NCBI GenBank assembly: GCA_002772745.1
Contig: PFDV01000010.1
Coordinates: 1-64,000, forward strand
Direction of reading: 5' to 3'
Origin: Candidatus Peregrinibacteria bacterium CG10_big_fil_rev_8_21_14_0_10_55_24
GTDB taxonomy: Bacteria > Patescibacteriota > Gracilibacteria > Peribacterales > Peribacteraceae
Length of the DNA: 64,000 bases
Shown here: positions 44,828 through 55,812 of the stretch, in pieces
Layout of the letters: each line of letters starts with the position of its first letter
Numbering within the stretch: position 1 is the stretch's first letter
Program-made: the position numbers and the translations under genes
Notes under the pieces: model-generated
Database searches by the model: none
Told to the model about the DNA's origin: nothing
What the model saw: only the letters and a program-made list of their open reading frames with translations

Positions 44828-45576
44828 AGGATTCTCAAGCCATGCGTCGCGACTGGAACGAACGCGCAGAAGAGAACGCCTATTATTGGGTGGAAAGCAG
44901 CCGTACAAACTGGGATAAAGAGGAATACTACCGCAAGGGCGAAGAGGATGTTCAACGGTACGTCTTTCCGTTTTTCGAGACGAAAGGCATCTCCAAAGAA
45001 CAGCTGCGGCAATTCCACGTCCTCGATATCGGCTGTGGCACTGGACGTCTCTGCCGCGCACTTGCTCCTCATGTGGGAAGCGTTACCGGCGTGGACATTG
45101 CAGAGGAGATGATCGCACGAGCCAAGGAGGACAACGCCGATCTTGTAAACTGCACATTCCTCCAGGTCTCGGGGGTCGACCTTGCTCCCATCGATGCTGA
45201 GAGTGTTGATTTTTGCTTCAGTTTCATCGTATTCCAGCACATTCCCTCCAAACGTATTATCCGCTCGTACTTCCAGGAGATGCTCCGCGTGCTCAAGCCA
45301 GGAGGATACGCAAAAATTCAAGTGCGTGGCGCACCAGGAAAAGCACCGGGGAGGGTGGTGTGGTTCCGCGGATTGGATCATTTCTACATTGCTCTCATCC
45401 TCTGGAAAAGGTGGCTGCCATTCCCATGGATACGCCGGTACGACACCGTATTAGGAGCATGCTTCACTGCGCAAGAACTGGAGGGAATGTTGAAACATAT
45501 GGGATTCGATGCCATCGAAACAACGCGGGAGACTCAGCGATACCTCTGGGTGCGCATACGCAAGCCCCAACGATAA
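44824..45576 (+). CDS. Class I SAM-dependent methyltransferase
   Basis: HVLDIGCGTGRLCRALAPHVGSVTGVDIAEEMIARAKED; ATGA overlap with upstream GT4; TGcTACACT (44811-44816) 7 nt upstream. Confidence 0.88.
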   Translation: MKDSQAMRRDWNERAEENAYYWVESSRTNWDKEEYYRKGEEDVQRYVFPFFETKGISKEQLRQFHVLDIGCGTGRLCRALAPHVGSVTGVDIAEEMIARAKEDNADLVNCTFLQVSGVDLAPIDAESVDFCFSFIVFQHIPSKRIIRSYFQEMLRVLKPGGYAKIQVRGAPGKAPGRVVWFRGLDHFYIALILWKRWLPFPWIRRYDTVLGACFTAQELEGMLKHMGFDAIETTRETQRYLWVRIRKPQR

Positions 45577-45580
45577 CACC

Positions 45581-46906
45581 ATGCAACAAGTACCCGCTTC
45601 ACTCCTCCGGCTCTCCCGCATCCCCTTTGTTCGGGACGTCACGACTCTCCAAGCAGGAACATGGCTGACGATGATCATGCAATTTGCTTCGAGCATCGTC
45701 TTGGCCAGAGTACTGGGAGCGCGCGCGGTGGGTCTCTACGCTCTGACATTCACCATCGTGGGCACCGTGGGCATGCTGACCGACCTCGGCCAGAACTACA
45801 GTGTCACAACTCTGCTTCCAGAAGCTTACGGCAAACGATCGAAACAGGAAGTGGAAGAGGTAATCGCCTATTTCGTCCGTATCGCGCTGTGGTGGGTATT
45901 CCCCATCACCATCCTTCTTGTTGTATGTACTCCATGGCTTATCGAGCGCTTCTATCCGGGAAACGACATCGTGATACTTGTGCGCCTGGCACTCGTAACG
46001 CTCCTGTTTCTCCCTGCACATGACCTGGTCACCCTCGCACTGCAAGGAGCGAGAAAAATCCCGGCGCTCATGCGCACGGAACTCCTGTACAACATTCTCG
46101 ATCTTGGATTGCCGCTTGCAATGCTCTTTTGGGAACGCAGCGTTACAGCTCTCGTGCTGGGTCGCCTGATCGCCGCTGCCACGAAAGCGGGAATAAGTCT
46201 TTTGCTTTGGAGAGGGAACCTCCGGACCGATCCGCTGATGCCGAGTCTTCGCGTTGTTCTTCGGAGCTTACCCAGTATTCCCAAGCGGCGTGGACTTTCC
46301 CTTGGACTCTGGATCGCAGCAGATAAGCAGATGAGCAAGCTCGCCAACTACATACCAAATTACCTGCTGGCGCTCTTCGGGTCTGCGACGACAGTGGGGC
46401 AGTATCGGTACATGCTTGCCTATCTCCAGCTATCGCTGATGTTCTCGACCAACGTCGGCAGAATGATGGGAAGTGTGTTGCCGTTCCTCCATATAACGAA
46501 TGCCCAGCGCATGCGCAAAGCATTCTGGAAAGGCAGTATCGGAAACCTGATTATTACCTACACGCTCCTCATCCCTCTCGTTATGCTGGGCAACAGAGGT
46601 TTGGTATTCCTCTACGGCACGGAGTTCGCCGTGCCTTCTGTGATCTTTCCGCTCATGCTCATCATCGGACTCGATGCCATCACCGTGGGATTCTCCAGCA
46701 TATATCGCATCCACCGGGCACTCTACCTAACGATCTGGCTCCAATTCGCCTCCGTAGGAAGCGGGCTCCTGGTGTGGTGGTTCGCGCAACCACGCGTGGG
46801 CGCCTTCATCGCCACGGTGCTCTACCTTGTTGCGGCATCCCTCGTCTCCAAGCTCTGCCACGCCGTGAATTTTCATATCATTCGCAGCAAAGAGGAACCC
46901 GCTTAA
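45581..46906 (+). CDS. Polysaccharide flippase (Wzx/RfbX-like)
   Basis: Multi-[46 protein letters not shown]. Confidence 0.85.
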   Translation: MQQVPASLLRLSRIPFVRDVTTLQAGTWLTMIMQFASSIVLARVLGARAVGLYALTFTIVGTVGMLTDLGQNYSVTTLLPEAYGKRSKQEVEEVIAYFVRIALWWVFPITILLVVCTPWLIERFYPGNDIVILVRLALVTLLFLPAHDLVTLALQGARKIPALMRTELLYNILDLGLPLAMLFWERSVTALVLGRLIAAATKAGISLLLWRGNLRTDPLMPSLRVVLRSLPSIPKRRGLSLGLWIAADKQMSKLANYIPNYLLALFGSATTVGQYRYMLAYLQLSLMFSTNVGRMMGSVLPFLHITNAQRMRKAFWKGSIGNLIITYTLLIPLVMLGNRGLVFLYGTEFAVPSVIFPLMLIIGLDAITVGFSSIYRIHRALYLTIWLQFASVGSGLLVWWFAQPRVGAFIATVLYLVAASLVSKLCHAVNFHIIRSKEEPA

Positions 46907-47916
46907 AACACCGGTGGGTTCTCGCCCTTTTTCCTTGCCCTCACTATGGCGAGATCCGCATCCACCATCAATTTTACGAGATCGCGAAATCCTGTTTTTG
47001 GTGACCAGCCGAGTTTTTCCTTCGCCTTTGTTGGATCTCCCTGGAGGAGATCCACCTCTGCGGGTCGCAGATAACGCGAGTCAAATTCCACATAATCCTG
47101 CCACTTGAGGTTCGCATGGGAAAACGCCTCCTCAAGGAATTCGCGAACCGTATGCGTCTCGCCGGTGGCGATGACAAAATCATCGGGCTTGTCCTGTTGC
47201 AGCATGAGCCACATTGCTTCCACGTACTCCTTGGCATAGCCCCAGTCACGCTTCGCATCGAGGTTCCCAAGGTAAAGCTTGTCCTGCAGTCCCTCGACGA
47301 TATGCGCAATGGCACGGGTGATCTTGCGTGTGACGAAGGTCTCTCCTCGACGGGGAGACTCGTGATTGAAGAGGATGCCATTGCACGCAAACATGCCATA
47401 GCTCTCGCGGTAGTTTACGGTCGCCCAGTACGCGTAAACCTTGGCGACTCCGTAGGGACTGCGGGGATGGAAAGGAGTGGTTTCCTTCTGCGGGACCTCG
47501 TTTGTCGCGCCGAACATTTCGGAACTGCTTGCTTGGTAATACTTGGCCTTCACTCCGGAGAGACGAATAGCCTCGAGCATGCGGATGGAACTTAAAGCTG
47601 TGACATCCCCCGTGTACTCGGGAATATCGAAGCTCACACGAACATGGCTCTGAGCACCCAAGTGATAGACTTCGTCAGGGCGAATTTCCACCATCAAGCG
47701 CACCAGGTTTGTGGAATCCGCCAGATCACCGTAATGCAGGAAGAGTCGCACGTCCCTCTCATGGGGATCCTGAAACACATGCTCAATGCGCTCGGTATTG
47801 AACGTGGAGGCTCTCCGGATAATGCCATGCACTTCGTACCCCTTGGAGAGGAGAAGATCAGCAAGGTACGAACCGTCCTGCCCCGTTACCCCGGTGATGA
47901 GAGCCTTTTTGCGCAT
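46903..47916 (-). CDS. gmd: GDP-mannose 4,6-dehydratase
   Basis: [53 protein letters not shown]...[21 protein letters not shown]. Confidence 0.96.
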   Translation of the reverse strand: MRKKALITGVTGQDGSYLADLLLSKGYEVHGIIRRASTFNTERIEHVFQDPHERDVRLFLHYGDLADSTNLVRLMVEIRPDEVYHLGAQSHVRVSFDIPEYTGDVTALSSIRMLEAIRLSGVKAKYYQASSSEMFGATNEVPQKETTPFHPRSPYGVAKVYAYWATVNYRESYGMFACNGILFNHESPRRGETFVTRKITRAIAHIVEGLQDKLYLGNLDAKRDWGYAKEYVEAMWLMLQQDKPDDFVIATGETHTVREFLEEAFSHANLKWQDYVEFDSRYLRPAEVDLLQGDPTKAKEKLGWSPKTGFRDLVKLMVDADLAIVRARKKGENPPVF

Positions 47917-47952
47917 GAATCGAAGTCAGGTTCCTGCAGAGCATGGAGAGTG

Positions 47953-48891
47953 TCAAGCGATGCGTTCGCGATTCTCGCGAAACCACGCCACCGTACGGGC
48001 AATTCCCTCCTCGAGTGGAGTGTGCGCTTGGAACCCAAAGAGCTCTGCGGCTTTGCGCGTATCCAAGCAACGGCGAGGTTGTCCGTTGGGTTTGTTTCTA
48101 TCCCAAGAGATCTCCCCAGTGAACCCCACCTCAGCAGCGATGACTTTGGCAAGATCCTTGACCGAGATCTCCTGTCCCGAACCGATGTTTATGGGGTCAG
48201 CTCCATCGTAGCGCTCAGTGGCAAGGAGCACCGCCTGGGCTGCATCTTGTGCATAGAGGAACTCGCGCGTCGGCGAACCGTCACCCCACAGCGTGACTGA
48301 CGGCATACCGTCACGTGCCGCATCACTGAATTTGCGGATGAGTGCTCCAATGACATGCGACCGCTCGAGATCGAACTTGTCCCCGGGACCGTACAAGTTG
48401 ACGAGGAGGAGGTGAATGGCGTTGAGCTCGTACTGCTGACGGTACGCCTGGCTCATGACGAGGAGCGCCTTCTTGGCGATGCCGTATGGCGCATTGACCT
48501 CCTGGGGATAGCCGTCCCAGAGCGTTTTCTCCTGCAGAGGAATGGGTGCAAACTCCGGATACGCACATACCGAACCCATGCCGACGAATTTCTCAATGCC
48601 GGTGAGACGTGCGCTCTCAAGCACATGGATACCCATGATGGCGTTGTCATAGAAAAAATTCCCGGGATGTGCACGCGCGTACCCGATGCCACCGACATTC
48701 CCGGCAAGATGGATGACTATGTCCGGTCGTTCCTGCTCAAAGAGACGTCGTGTCGCTTGCTGGTCACGCAAATCACACGCGTGATGATCCGGGGTAATGA
48801 GTTCTCCCACCCAACTCTGCTTGCGCAACTTCGGGCAGAGGAAGGACCCCAACATCCCCGAAGAGCCGGTGACGAGAACGCGCTTTCCCAT
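47953..48891 (-). CDS. fcl: GDP-L-fucose synthase
   Basis: MGKRVLVTGSSGMLGSFLCPKL...VIHLAGNVGGIGYARAHPGNFFYDNAIMGIHVLESARL...LLVNLYGPGDKFDLERSHVIGALIRKF. Confidence 0.94.
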   Translation of the reverse strand: MGKRVLVTGSSGMLGSFLCPKLRKQSWVGELITPDHHACDLRDQQATRRLFEQERPDIVIHLAGNVGGIGYARAHPGNFFYDNAIMGIHVLESARLTGIEKFVGMGSVCAYPEFAPIPLQEKTLWDGYPQEVNAPYGIAKKALLVMSQAYRQQYELNAIHLLLVNLYGPGDKFDLERSHVIGALIRKFSDAARDGMPSVTLWGDGSPTREFLYAQDAAQAVLLATERYDGADPINIGSGQEISVKDLAKVIAAEVGFTGEISWDRNKPNGQPRRCLDTRKAAELFGFQAHTPLEEGIARTVAWFRENRERIA

Positions 48892-48918
48892 ACGACGTAG
48901 TAAATGGTAGAGGACCCC

Positions 48919-49770
48919 TTATCGTTTGCGAAGTCTATGACGCACAGCTCCCGGCACAAAGATCATCAGGAAGTGCTTCACACGGAAAAGAATATGTTTC
49001 TTGAATTGCTGCATGCGTTCCCTGGTACTGAAACGGTACCATTCCGTGCACTGTACATAGACATAGCGCGGTTCATCGACTTCCAGATCAATATCCGGAC
49101 GCTCCGGGCTAAAGGGCCCCGTGAGCGACCGGGGAAAGTAAATGGTCTCAGCGTGCGAGAGGAACGCCGCCCACCAAGAAAAACTGCTCTGCGAAATCGC
49201 AATCTGGCGCGCGGAGTGCATCAGGCAAAAATCCTCCATAACCCCCCTGCGCTCAATCACCGGATTGAACCGTCGAAAACGCCGGAGGAAGGGGTCTGTG
49301 GGACCGTCGGTGCAGATGACAAGCCGATCGTACTGCGCCTGCGTGAGCACCTGCTCGTAGTAGGAGAACGGCAAGGGGTATCCGACCGCACGCAGGTAGT
49401 CGTCTCGGCGTACCTGCATGACAAGATCGTTGGCACTCGCCGCGGGCATGCCCGTGCACGCGGGTTGTAACCACGTACGAATCGCATCGCGATGCGGTCG
49501 GTAATACTCGTACCGCTGGAACGCCCCTTTGAGGATGATGTGACGAGGTCGCGTATCGGCGAGGAGTGCAGGAAGATCAACCACGTTACCGGAGAGAACG
49601 AGGGTATCGCCGTCCGGATACGACTGACCATCGATACGCTGTTGTGTTCCAGGGAACCCCGGCAATGGTTCTGCACGGAGCGCATAGCCGAGTTGCTCGG
49701 CAAGGAGACGCCCAAAGCAGTACTGAAAGAGGAAGTTCCCAATTTTGCCGAGGTAGTGGACTTCGATCAT
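48919..49770 (-). CDS. GT11-like (alpha-1,2-fucosyltransferase-type) glycosyltransferase
   Basis: MIEVHYLGKIGNFLFQYCFGRLLAEQLG; VMQVRRDDYL; AISQSSFSWWAAFL; adjacent to gmd/fcl. Upstream part of the 48919..50298 ORF is spurious. Confidence 0.75.
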   Translation of the reverse strand: MIEVHYLGKIGNFLFQYCFGRLLAEQLGYALRAEPLPGFPGTQQRIDGQSYPDGDTLVLSGNVVDLPALLADTRPRHIILKGAFQRYEYYRPHRDAIRTWLQPACTGMPAASANDLVMQVRRDDYLRAVGYPLPFSYYEQVLTQAQYDRLVICTDGPTDPFLRRFRRFNPVIERRGVMEDFCLMHSARQIAISQSSFSWWAAFLSHAETIYFPRSLTGPFSPERPDIDLEVDEPRYVYVQCTEWYRFSTRERMQQFKKHILFRVKHFLMIFVPGAVRHRLRKR

Positions 49771-49795
49771 GGAACAATTGGAAGCGTCGCCGCAC

Positions 49796-51040
49796 CTACG
49801 CGCCGACGATGGAAATCTCCGGTAAGGGGAAGATGAGCTTGCCGCCGCGCTCAAGGAACGCGCGAGACCCCTGCACGATCCCCTCGCGGAAGTGCCACGG
49901 GAGCACCAGATACTCATCGGGATTGCGTGCATCGGCCTCCTTCTGGGAGACGATGGGGATGTGCGTCCCGGGCGTATAGCGCCCGAATTTTTCCTCGTTG
50001 ACCTCGGCAATGCAGGGTAATTCTCGCTCGGTGAGGCCACAGAATTGCAGGAGTACATTCCCCTTGGTGGAAGCCCCCAGACCAAAGACCGTTTTCCCCT
50101 GCTTACGCAGATCGGCCAGGAGGAAATTGAGCCCGTCCCGATGTTCAAAGATGCGCTCGCGGAATCGTCCATACGTGGAGAGCTCGTCCAACCCTTCTCT
50201 GCGTTCCTGCTCCAGGAATTCCTTGGCAACAGAACCGGCGGCAACGGATGGGTGCGTACTCTTCGCAGCAACGATACGGATGCTACCCCCGTTCGCATCG
50301 TTGAGTGATGCCCTGAGCATGCTCAAGCCGGCGCGTTCCAGGAGCCACTGGATCTGCCGAACGGTGTAGTACTCCAGGTGTTCCTGGCAAATGGTGTCGT
50401 AGGCATTTGCCCTGAGCATGGAGGGCAGGTAACTCTGTTCGAAGACCCATATGCCATCATCCGCAAGGGAACGTTCGATATCCTCAACGAACTTCTGCGG
50501 AGCCGGCAGGTCGTAGAACATCGCAATGGAGGTAATGACCTTTGCCTTTGCGCCTTGAGATGCCGCAATAAAAGCATCCGCCGAGAAGAAGTCCGCAACG
50601 AGAACTGCGTGCTGAGGGTAAAAGGAACGGAACTTCTCGCCCGAAGGATCCATGCCGATCAACCGGTACGAAGGACTGAAGAAGGAGAGCAGGGTGGCGT
50701 CGTTGCTACCTATATCCAGAATGACATCGCCATCCTGAAGTTGCACCATGTCCATGACCTCATCGGCAATCCCCTTGAGGTGCGTCACCATCATTGCATT
50801 GAGGCCCGAACGGTACCCGTAGGTATCGCCGTACATCTGTTCGGGTTCCCCCGTATGCTTTAGCTGCACAAGCCCACAGGTATCTTTCCCCGTGCACTTT
50901 ACGAGCTCCACGGGGATTTTTTCCACGGGTTGATCGGGTGAAGTAGGAAACACTCCAGTGAGCGCCTGTTCGCCGAGGGAGAAAAGCGTCGTAAGATGTG
51001 AATTGCCGCAGATCCGACAAGTGTGGATTTCCGTGTACAT
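49796..51040 (-). CDS. Zinc-binding SAM methyltransferase, NDP-sugar C-methyltransferase-like
   Basis: MYTEIHTCRICGNSHLTTLFSLGEQALTGVFP...CTGKDTCGLVQLKHT...VILDIGSNDATLLSFF. Confidence 0.85.
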   Translation of the reverse strand: MYTEIHTCRICGNSHLTTLFSLGEQALTGVFPTSPDQPVEKIPVELVKCTGKDTCGLVQLKHTGEPEQMYGDTYGYRSGLNAMMVTHLKGIADEVMDMVQLQDGDVILDIGSNDATLLSFFSPSYRLIGMDPSGEKFRSFYPQHAVLVADFFSADAFIAASQGAKAKVITSIAMFYDLPAPQKFVEDIERSLADDGIWVFEQSYLPSMLRANAYDTICQEHLEYYTVRQIQWLLERAGLSMLRASLNDANGGSIRIVAAKSTHPSVAAGSVAKEFLEQERREGLDELSTYGRFRERIFEHRDGLNFLLADLRKQGKTVFGLGASTKGNVLLQFCGLTERELPCIAEVNEEKFGRYTPGTHIPIVSQKEADARNPDEYLVLPWHFREGIVQGSRAFLERGGKLIFPLPEISIVGA

Positions 51041-51153
51041 GGGACAGGGCAACTCTAGCCATCTGTGACATCGTGAGGCAATGGCAGTTGTGCAGAATGC
51101 GGTGGAGCACATAGAGTGCTGGTGCTAGTCTCACGGCACCTTTGCAGGGAACT

Positions 51154-52380
51154 ATGACACGTACCATCGAACTCGCAGCAAAAACCGCACTCCTTGTTGG
51201 CATCAGCGCTGCGATGATCTTCATTGCGGAAATGACTCTGCGCCTTGCAGGAATCGCCTATCCTTCGTGGTATCGGCCCGATGAGATCTTGGGCTATGCA
51301 CTGCGCCCGCACGCCGCCGGCTGGCACCGTGACGAAAGCCGCACGTTCGTGCAAATTAGCAGCCAAGGGTTCCGCGACATGGAACATGCGCTTGCGAAAC
51401 CCCAAGGCACATTGCGCATCGCCGTACTCGGCGACTCGTTTACGGAAGCGATGCAAGTGGAGCAACATGAAGCGTTCTGGTCTGTGATAAAGGAAGAGCT
51501 GGTCGAATGCACAGATAAACCTATCGAGGTCCTCAATTTTGGCGTGGGAGGGTACGGCACCGCGCAGGAACTCCTCATGCTGCGAGAGCGAGCGCTGGCA
51601 TTCGACCCGGATATCGTAGTACTCGCGTTCTTTACCAGTAATGATGTGCGCAACAACAGCCGAGTATTGGAAGGCAATCCGCTACGGTCGTACTACACCC
51701 TGAGTGGAACAACGCTCCTTTTGGATGACGCATTCAGGAGAGAACCGGAATTTCAGAGACGCAGCACACCGTGGTATTCCCTGTGGACTGCCATCCTCAA
51801 CCGCTCCAGAATTTTGCAGGGAACCGCACTCGCCAAACGCACAGTGGAAGGGTTTCTCCATGCTCGCATGGCAGGAAAACCCATCCAATGGGAACACAAT
51901 CCCCCTCTGCCCACAGAACAAGGTGTGGAATGGAACGAACCGGGCATTGAGACATGGACGTTTCTTCCTCCTGCTACAGAAATCACACGCGAAGCATGGG
52001 CAGTTACCGAACGGCTCGTAACCCAGATACAGGAAGACGTTGTGGCGCATGGAGCTCGTTTCGCTGTCATCGTCTTTAGTTCCGGGATTGGTGTGCATCC
52101 GGATATGCCCCTTCGTCACCGGTTTCAGGTGCAAATCGGAGCATCGAACCTCATGTATGGAGAAGAACGCATAGCCGACCTTGGAGCAAAGAGCGGATTC
52201 CCTGTGCTCCCACTCACGCCTCCTCTGCGCGCCTTTGCAGAAGAGAACTCCGTATTCCTCCATGGATCTGATGCGACGGGCAAGGGGCACTGGAACGTGG
52301 AGGGGCACCGACTCGTTGGCGAACTCACCTCAACATTCCTCTGCGAAAAATTCGCCGAGGATATCTTCTCGACTCCATAG
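51154..52380 (+). CDS. SGNH/GDSL-like hydrolase, membrane anchored
   Basis: RIAVLGDSFTEAMQVEQHEAFWSVIKEEL...VLNFGVGGYGTAQELLMLRERALAFDPDIVVLAFF. Confidence 0.82.
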   Translation: MTRTIELAAKTALLVGISAAMIFIAEMTLRLAGIAYPSWYRPDEILGYALRPHAAGWHRDESRTFVQISSQGFRDMEHALAKPQGTLRIAVLGDSFTEAMQVEQHEAFWSVIKEELVECTDKPIEVLNFGVGGYGTAQELLMLRERALAFDPDIVVLAFFTSNDVRNNSRVLEGNPLRSYYTLSGTTLLLDDAFRREPEFQRRSTPWYSLWTAILNRSRILQGTALAKRTVEGFLHARMAGKPIQWEHNPPLPTEQGVEWNEPGIETWTFLPPATEITREAWAVTERLVTQIQEDVVAHGARFAVIVFSSGIGVHPDMPLRHRFQVQIGASNLMYGEERIADLGAKSGFPVLPLTPPLRAFAEENSVFLHGSDATGKGHWNVEGHRLVGELTSTFLCEKFAEDIFSTP

Positions 52381-52392
52381 AAAAAGGTACGG

Positions 52393-53682
52393 TTACAAAC
52401 CGCTCAGCACCGAAACGATCGCCTCTCCCATTGCCTTGCCGAGGATGGTATCGCCCTGTGCGTTGAAGTGCCCAACGAGATCGACGTACAGGGGATCGGT
52501 TACGGATGCAAAGACACCGGTCATATCGAAGAAGGCGACTCCTTCCTGCTGCAACCGCTGCCCCGCCTCTTGAAGGAACGGGTACCCCCGTTCGATAATG
52601 CCCTTCCAAAAGAAATCACCGATTGCCCTAGCGCGCTCTTCATCCTCCATAGGCTTGGACTCCGGAACGTACTGGTTTGGCTGGAGGAAGTGAACATATG
52701 CAATGCCCTGCGAAGCCGCCAAATGGTGGAGAATGAGTGATGAATGTTCCCACATGTCCGCAGCTCCCCCAAGGGAATCTGCGGTGATGTCCGATCCGGA
52801 AGCAGTGAGAGGTCCGTACGTCTCGCGAAACCGGTGGAGCGAATCGTCCGGTCTCCACGCGCCAGAAATGAGCTTGTTGCGCAAGAACTGATCGTAGACG
52901 TACCACAGAACATTCGCTGTCATACTGTACGCCAATGGACTTGCCTGCATGCCGTTTGCCGCATGGATGCGCTTCTCCATGAGAACATCGAAGAGGCGCT
53001 CACTCTTCGTTTGCGACTTGCGCACCATCCAACTCATCCGCGAAGTCCAGTACTCCGGATAGTGAGCGTAGCTGCCCAATGTTCGATTGTTCACGGGAAC
53101 ATAGAGTTCGTTGAATCCGTCGAGATTAATGAAGAGGTCAATATCCGCTCCTAATGCGAGGAGATAGTTGAGGAGGAGCAGCTGCTGTGGCTGGCGATAA
53201 CCGTCTGCTGCCAGATTGATGAACCGAATTTTCTTCCCTACAACCTGGGGCAATTGCTCAAGTTCGGCAATGAGCGCATCGGGGCCATCTTGGTGCACCA
53301 ACCCCATACGTCGTGCAACCGACCCTCCCACAAGAACCGCAGTGAATACATCCTCTGTAGGTTGTGGCACCGCATACTCCGGAATCTTATCGCTCTGCAC
53401 GTATCCCAAATAGGGATGCAGGATACGATAGCTGATGTCGTCGCTTGCCATGTTTTCCTCTCCGTCGGCCGAGGGCTGAAGCTCCACGTCAAGGAGCACC
53501 GCACGATCTCCTCTGAGTTTTCCATATGTCGGCATTCCCCCGCGAAGCAGAAAAAGAGTGACCCAGGAAAGCGACTCGGCTACAACAAACAGGAAAAGCA
53601 GGAGTACCGCCCACAGAAAGAGCTGTTTGCCGAGTGGCAAACGAGCTTTGGGTGCAGTGGCAAAATTTTGATCGGACTCCAT
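52393..53682 (-). CDS. SGNH-like hydrolase, membrane anchored
   Basis: FTAVLVGGSVARRMG...RFINLAADGYRQPQQLLLLNYLLALGADIDLFINLDGFNEL. Confidence 0.75.
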   Translation of the reverse strand: MESDQNFATAPKARLPLGKQLFLWAVLLLFLFVVAESLSWVTLFLLRGGMPTYGKLRGDRAVLLDVELQPSADGEENMASDDISYRILHPYLGYVQSDKIPEYAVPQPTEDVFTAVLVGGSVARRMGLVHQDGPDALIAELEQLPQVVGKKIRFINLAADGYRQPQQLLLLNYLLALGADIDLFINLDGFNELYVPVNNRTLGSYAHYPEYWTSRMSWMVRKSQTKSERLFDVLMEKRIHAANGMQASPLAYSMTANVLWYVYDQFLRNKLISGAWRPDDSLHRFRETYGPLTASGSDITADSLGGAADMWEHSSLILHHLAASQGIAYVHFLQPNQYVPESKPMEDEERARAIGDFFWKGIIERGYPFLQEAGQRLQQEGVAFFDMTGVFASVTDPLYVDLVGHFNAQGDTILGKAMGEAIVSVLSGL

Positions 53683-53839
53683 GCAAGAGCAGTGTAGTAC
53701 GGCTTCGTGCGTGAAGCATCCTCGGCAAGCCGCCGCGCTTCTGTCGAAGGGTGAAAAGTTGGGATGTGAATTCGGGTCAAATTGGGATCGAACTTAAACC
53801 CAAACCCTAGCCATATTGGAGATATCGTGCAAAGGCGAA

Positions 53840-53845
53840 TATACT
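53840..53845 (+). promoter_or_regulatory. -10 hexamer TATACT with TTGGAG -35 (18-nt spacer), 12 nt upstream of ATG 53858
   Basis: TTGGAG 53816-53821, TATACT 53840-53845. Confidence 0.6.
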
Positions 53846-53857
53846 CCCGAAACCTCG

Positions 53858-55066
53858 ATGCGCATCCTCCTACCCACGCACGCCTTCACCGACAGCCCGC
53901 AGAGCGGGCTGCACACCGTCGTGTGGTACACCGCGCGCGGGCTTGCCGCGCGCGGGAACTCGGTGCACGTGATTACCACGTGGCTCGCGTTGGAAAACGA
54001 GACAATCGCATCACTGAGAAAACAGGGAATCCATGTACACCACGTTGCACAGTTCCCTATGCACAATCTTACGAAGCCGCTTGCACTACGCTGTTTTCTT
54101 ACGGCACTCCGCCTGAGGCTTACCCAAAGATTCGATTGGATCTACGTCGTGGATCCTGCACGGACACCGTTCCACCGGTGCAAACTCGGCGCACGTTTGG
54201 CTACGCGCGTTCTGGCCCCGGATACGCCCGAGGTGCGCGAGCTCCTCACAACCGGAGATTGGGGATACGACCGCAGGCATAAGGATGAAGAAGAGCAGTG
54301 GAATTATCGTCGGCCATTGTGGTACCGGTTCTTCTCCGTACTCGCCGATGCGTGGTTCACCCTTCTCCCAGTGCATCACAACACCGATCATGCCGACTTG
54401 GTACTGTGCCAGGGCAAGGAGACGTTGAAATACTGGAAGACGCGCGTGCGGTGCAGAACAGTGGAGCTGCCAAACGGCGTTGATGCAGAACTCTTCGCAC
54501 AACCCTTCCCTCCTCCGCGGCACACGGATAGATTCGTCTTTCTCTTCGTGGGAAGGATTGCCAAGCGAAAGGGCATCTTCCATCTCCTCGAAGCATTCAA
54601 GACGCTGCGCCGTGAGCGCGATGATGTTGAGCTGTGGATCGTGGGAAAGGGGTCCGAGGAACTCACGGCGGAAGCTCAAAGGTATGCCGATGAAGACCCT
54701 GAGCATGTTTTTCTATTCGGAGTAGTGCAACGCAAGGAGGTACCCGCATTCTTCCATGCGTGCTTTGCGCTCGTTGATCCGATGATTTACCAAGGATTCT
54801 CTACGGTCTGCCTGGAAGCGCTCTACTGTGGAAAGCCAGTTGTTACATCTCGATTTGGGGGAACAACAGACGTGGTGAAAGACGGAAAAACCGGTCTCCT
54901 TGTCGATCCACGCAATGAGGAAGAGCTCCTCTTAGCCATGCGCCGCATGCTGGAGGAGCCTCAGGAAGCTCAGACAATGGCTCGCAGAGGAGAAGAAATT
55001 GTGCGAAGCGGCTTCCTGTGGGAGCACGTGACAGGAATAATGGATGCCGCTTTCCATGCACCATGA
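53858..55066 (+). CDS. GT4 family glycosyltransferase
   Basis: MRILLPTHAFTDSPQSGLHTVVWYTARGLAARGNSVHVIT...FLFVGRIAKRKGIFHLLEAFKTL...GFSTVCLEALYCGKPVVTSRFGGTTDVV. Confidence 0.92.
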   Translation: MRILLPTHAFTDSPQSGLHTVVWYTARGLAARGNSVHVITTWLALENETIASLRKQGIHVHHVAQFPMHNLTKPLALRCFLTALRLRLTQRFDWIYVVDPARTPFHRCKLGARLATRVLAPDTPEVRELLTTGDWGYDRRHKDEEEQWNYRRPLWYRFFSVLADAWFTLLPVHHNTDHADLVLCQGKETLKYWKTRVRCRTVELPNGVDAELFAQPFPPPRHTDRFVFLFVGRIAKRKGIFHLLEAFKTLRRERDDVELWIVGKGSEELTAEAQRYADEDPEHVFLFGVVQRKEVPAFFHACFALVDPMIYQGFSTVCLEALYCGKPVVTSRFGGTTDVVKDGKTGLLVDPRNEEELLLAMRRMLEEPQEAQTMARRGEEIVRSGFLWEHVTGIMDAAFHAP

Positions 55067-55812
55067 TCTTCACGACTTCCTGGGATGACGGCTACGCAAG
55101 CGATCGCAAAACCGCCGATCTCCTTTCGCACTACAAACTCACAGGAACGTTCTACGTCTGCCCACAGCAGCAACACAACGTACCCATGCTCAGTGACAGC
55201 GACATCGCTGCGCTCGCCACCCAGCACGAAGTGGGCGCCCACAGCCTGACACATCCGCGGTTGAGTCGCATTCCACCCGAACAGGCGAAAGAAGAAATTG
55301 AAAAGAGCAAAGCGTGGGTGGAAGAACGAACCGGACACGCATGCACCATGTTCTGCTACCCCAAAGGAGATTGGAGTGGAAGCATCGCTGGTCTGGTAAA
55401 AGGGGCAGGTTTCCAGGGTGCACGCACGGTGGAGGAGCTCTGCTTCAGCGCAGGGAATCCCTTTGCACTGCCAACCAGCCTCCACCTATACCCCTTTCCC
55501 TGGCGCAAGCGTTTCACACGATGGTGGCACCTCTTCGATATCGCGGGTCCCTGGCGCGTGAAGAGGGGGCGCTTGAGTGAGATGAAAATTCCCATGATCG
55601 CACAGCGCGGATGGCTTTCGCTTGCCTGTGCCCTCTTCGACCGTGCATTACAAGAGGAACGACCGTTCTTCCACCTCTGGGGGCACACGGAAGAAATCCG
55701 GCGCTACGGAATGCAGGGGGATTTGAAGAATTTCCTTGCGTATGTCCATGAGCATCGCGGTGCTATCACGCCCCTCACAAACGGCGCTCTGGTTTCCCGT
55801 CTTTTCACATGA
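55063..55812 (+). CDS. Polysaccharide deacetylase (NodB/CE4-like)
   Basis: MIFTTSWDDGYASDRKTADLLSHYKLTGTFYVCP...EVGAHSLTHPRLSRI; ATGA overlap with previous gene. Confidence 0.88.
   Translation: MIFTTSWDDGYASDRKTADLLSHYKLTGTFYVCPQQQHNVPMLSDSDIAALATQHEVGAHSLTHPRLSRIPPEQAKEEIEKSKAWVEERTGHACTMFCYPKGDWSGSIAGLVKGAGFQGARTVEELCFSAGNPFALPTSLHLYPFPWRKRFTRWWHLFDIAGPWRVKRGRLSEMKIPMIAQRGWLSLACALFDRALQEERPFFHLWGHTEEIRRYGMQGDLKNFLAYVHEHRGAITPLTNGALVSRLFT

Noticed and set aside
49771-50298. N-terminal part of the 459-aa minus-strand ORF
   Set aside because: Overlaps the methyltransferase gene out of frame; the GT11-like domain starts at ATG 49770.
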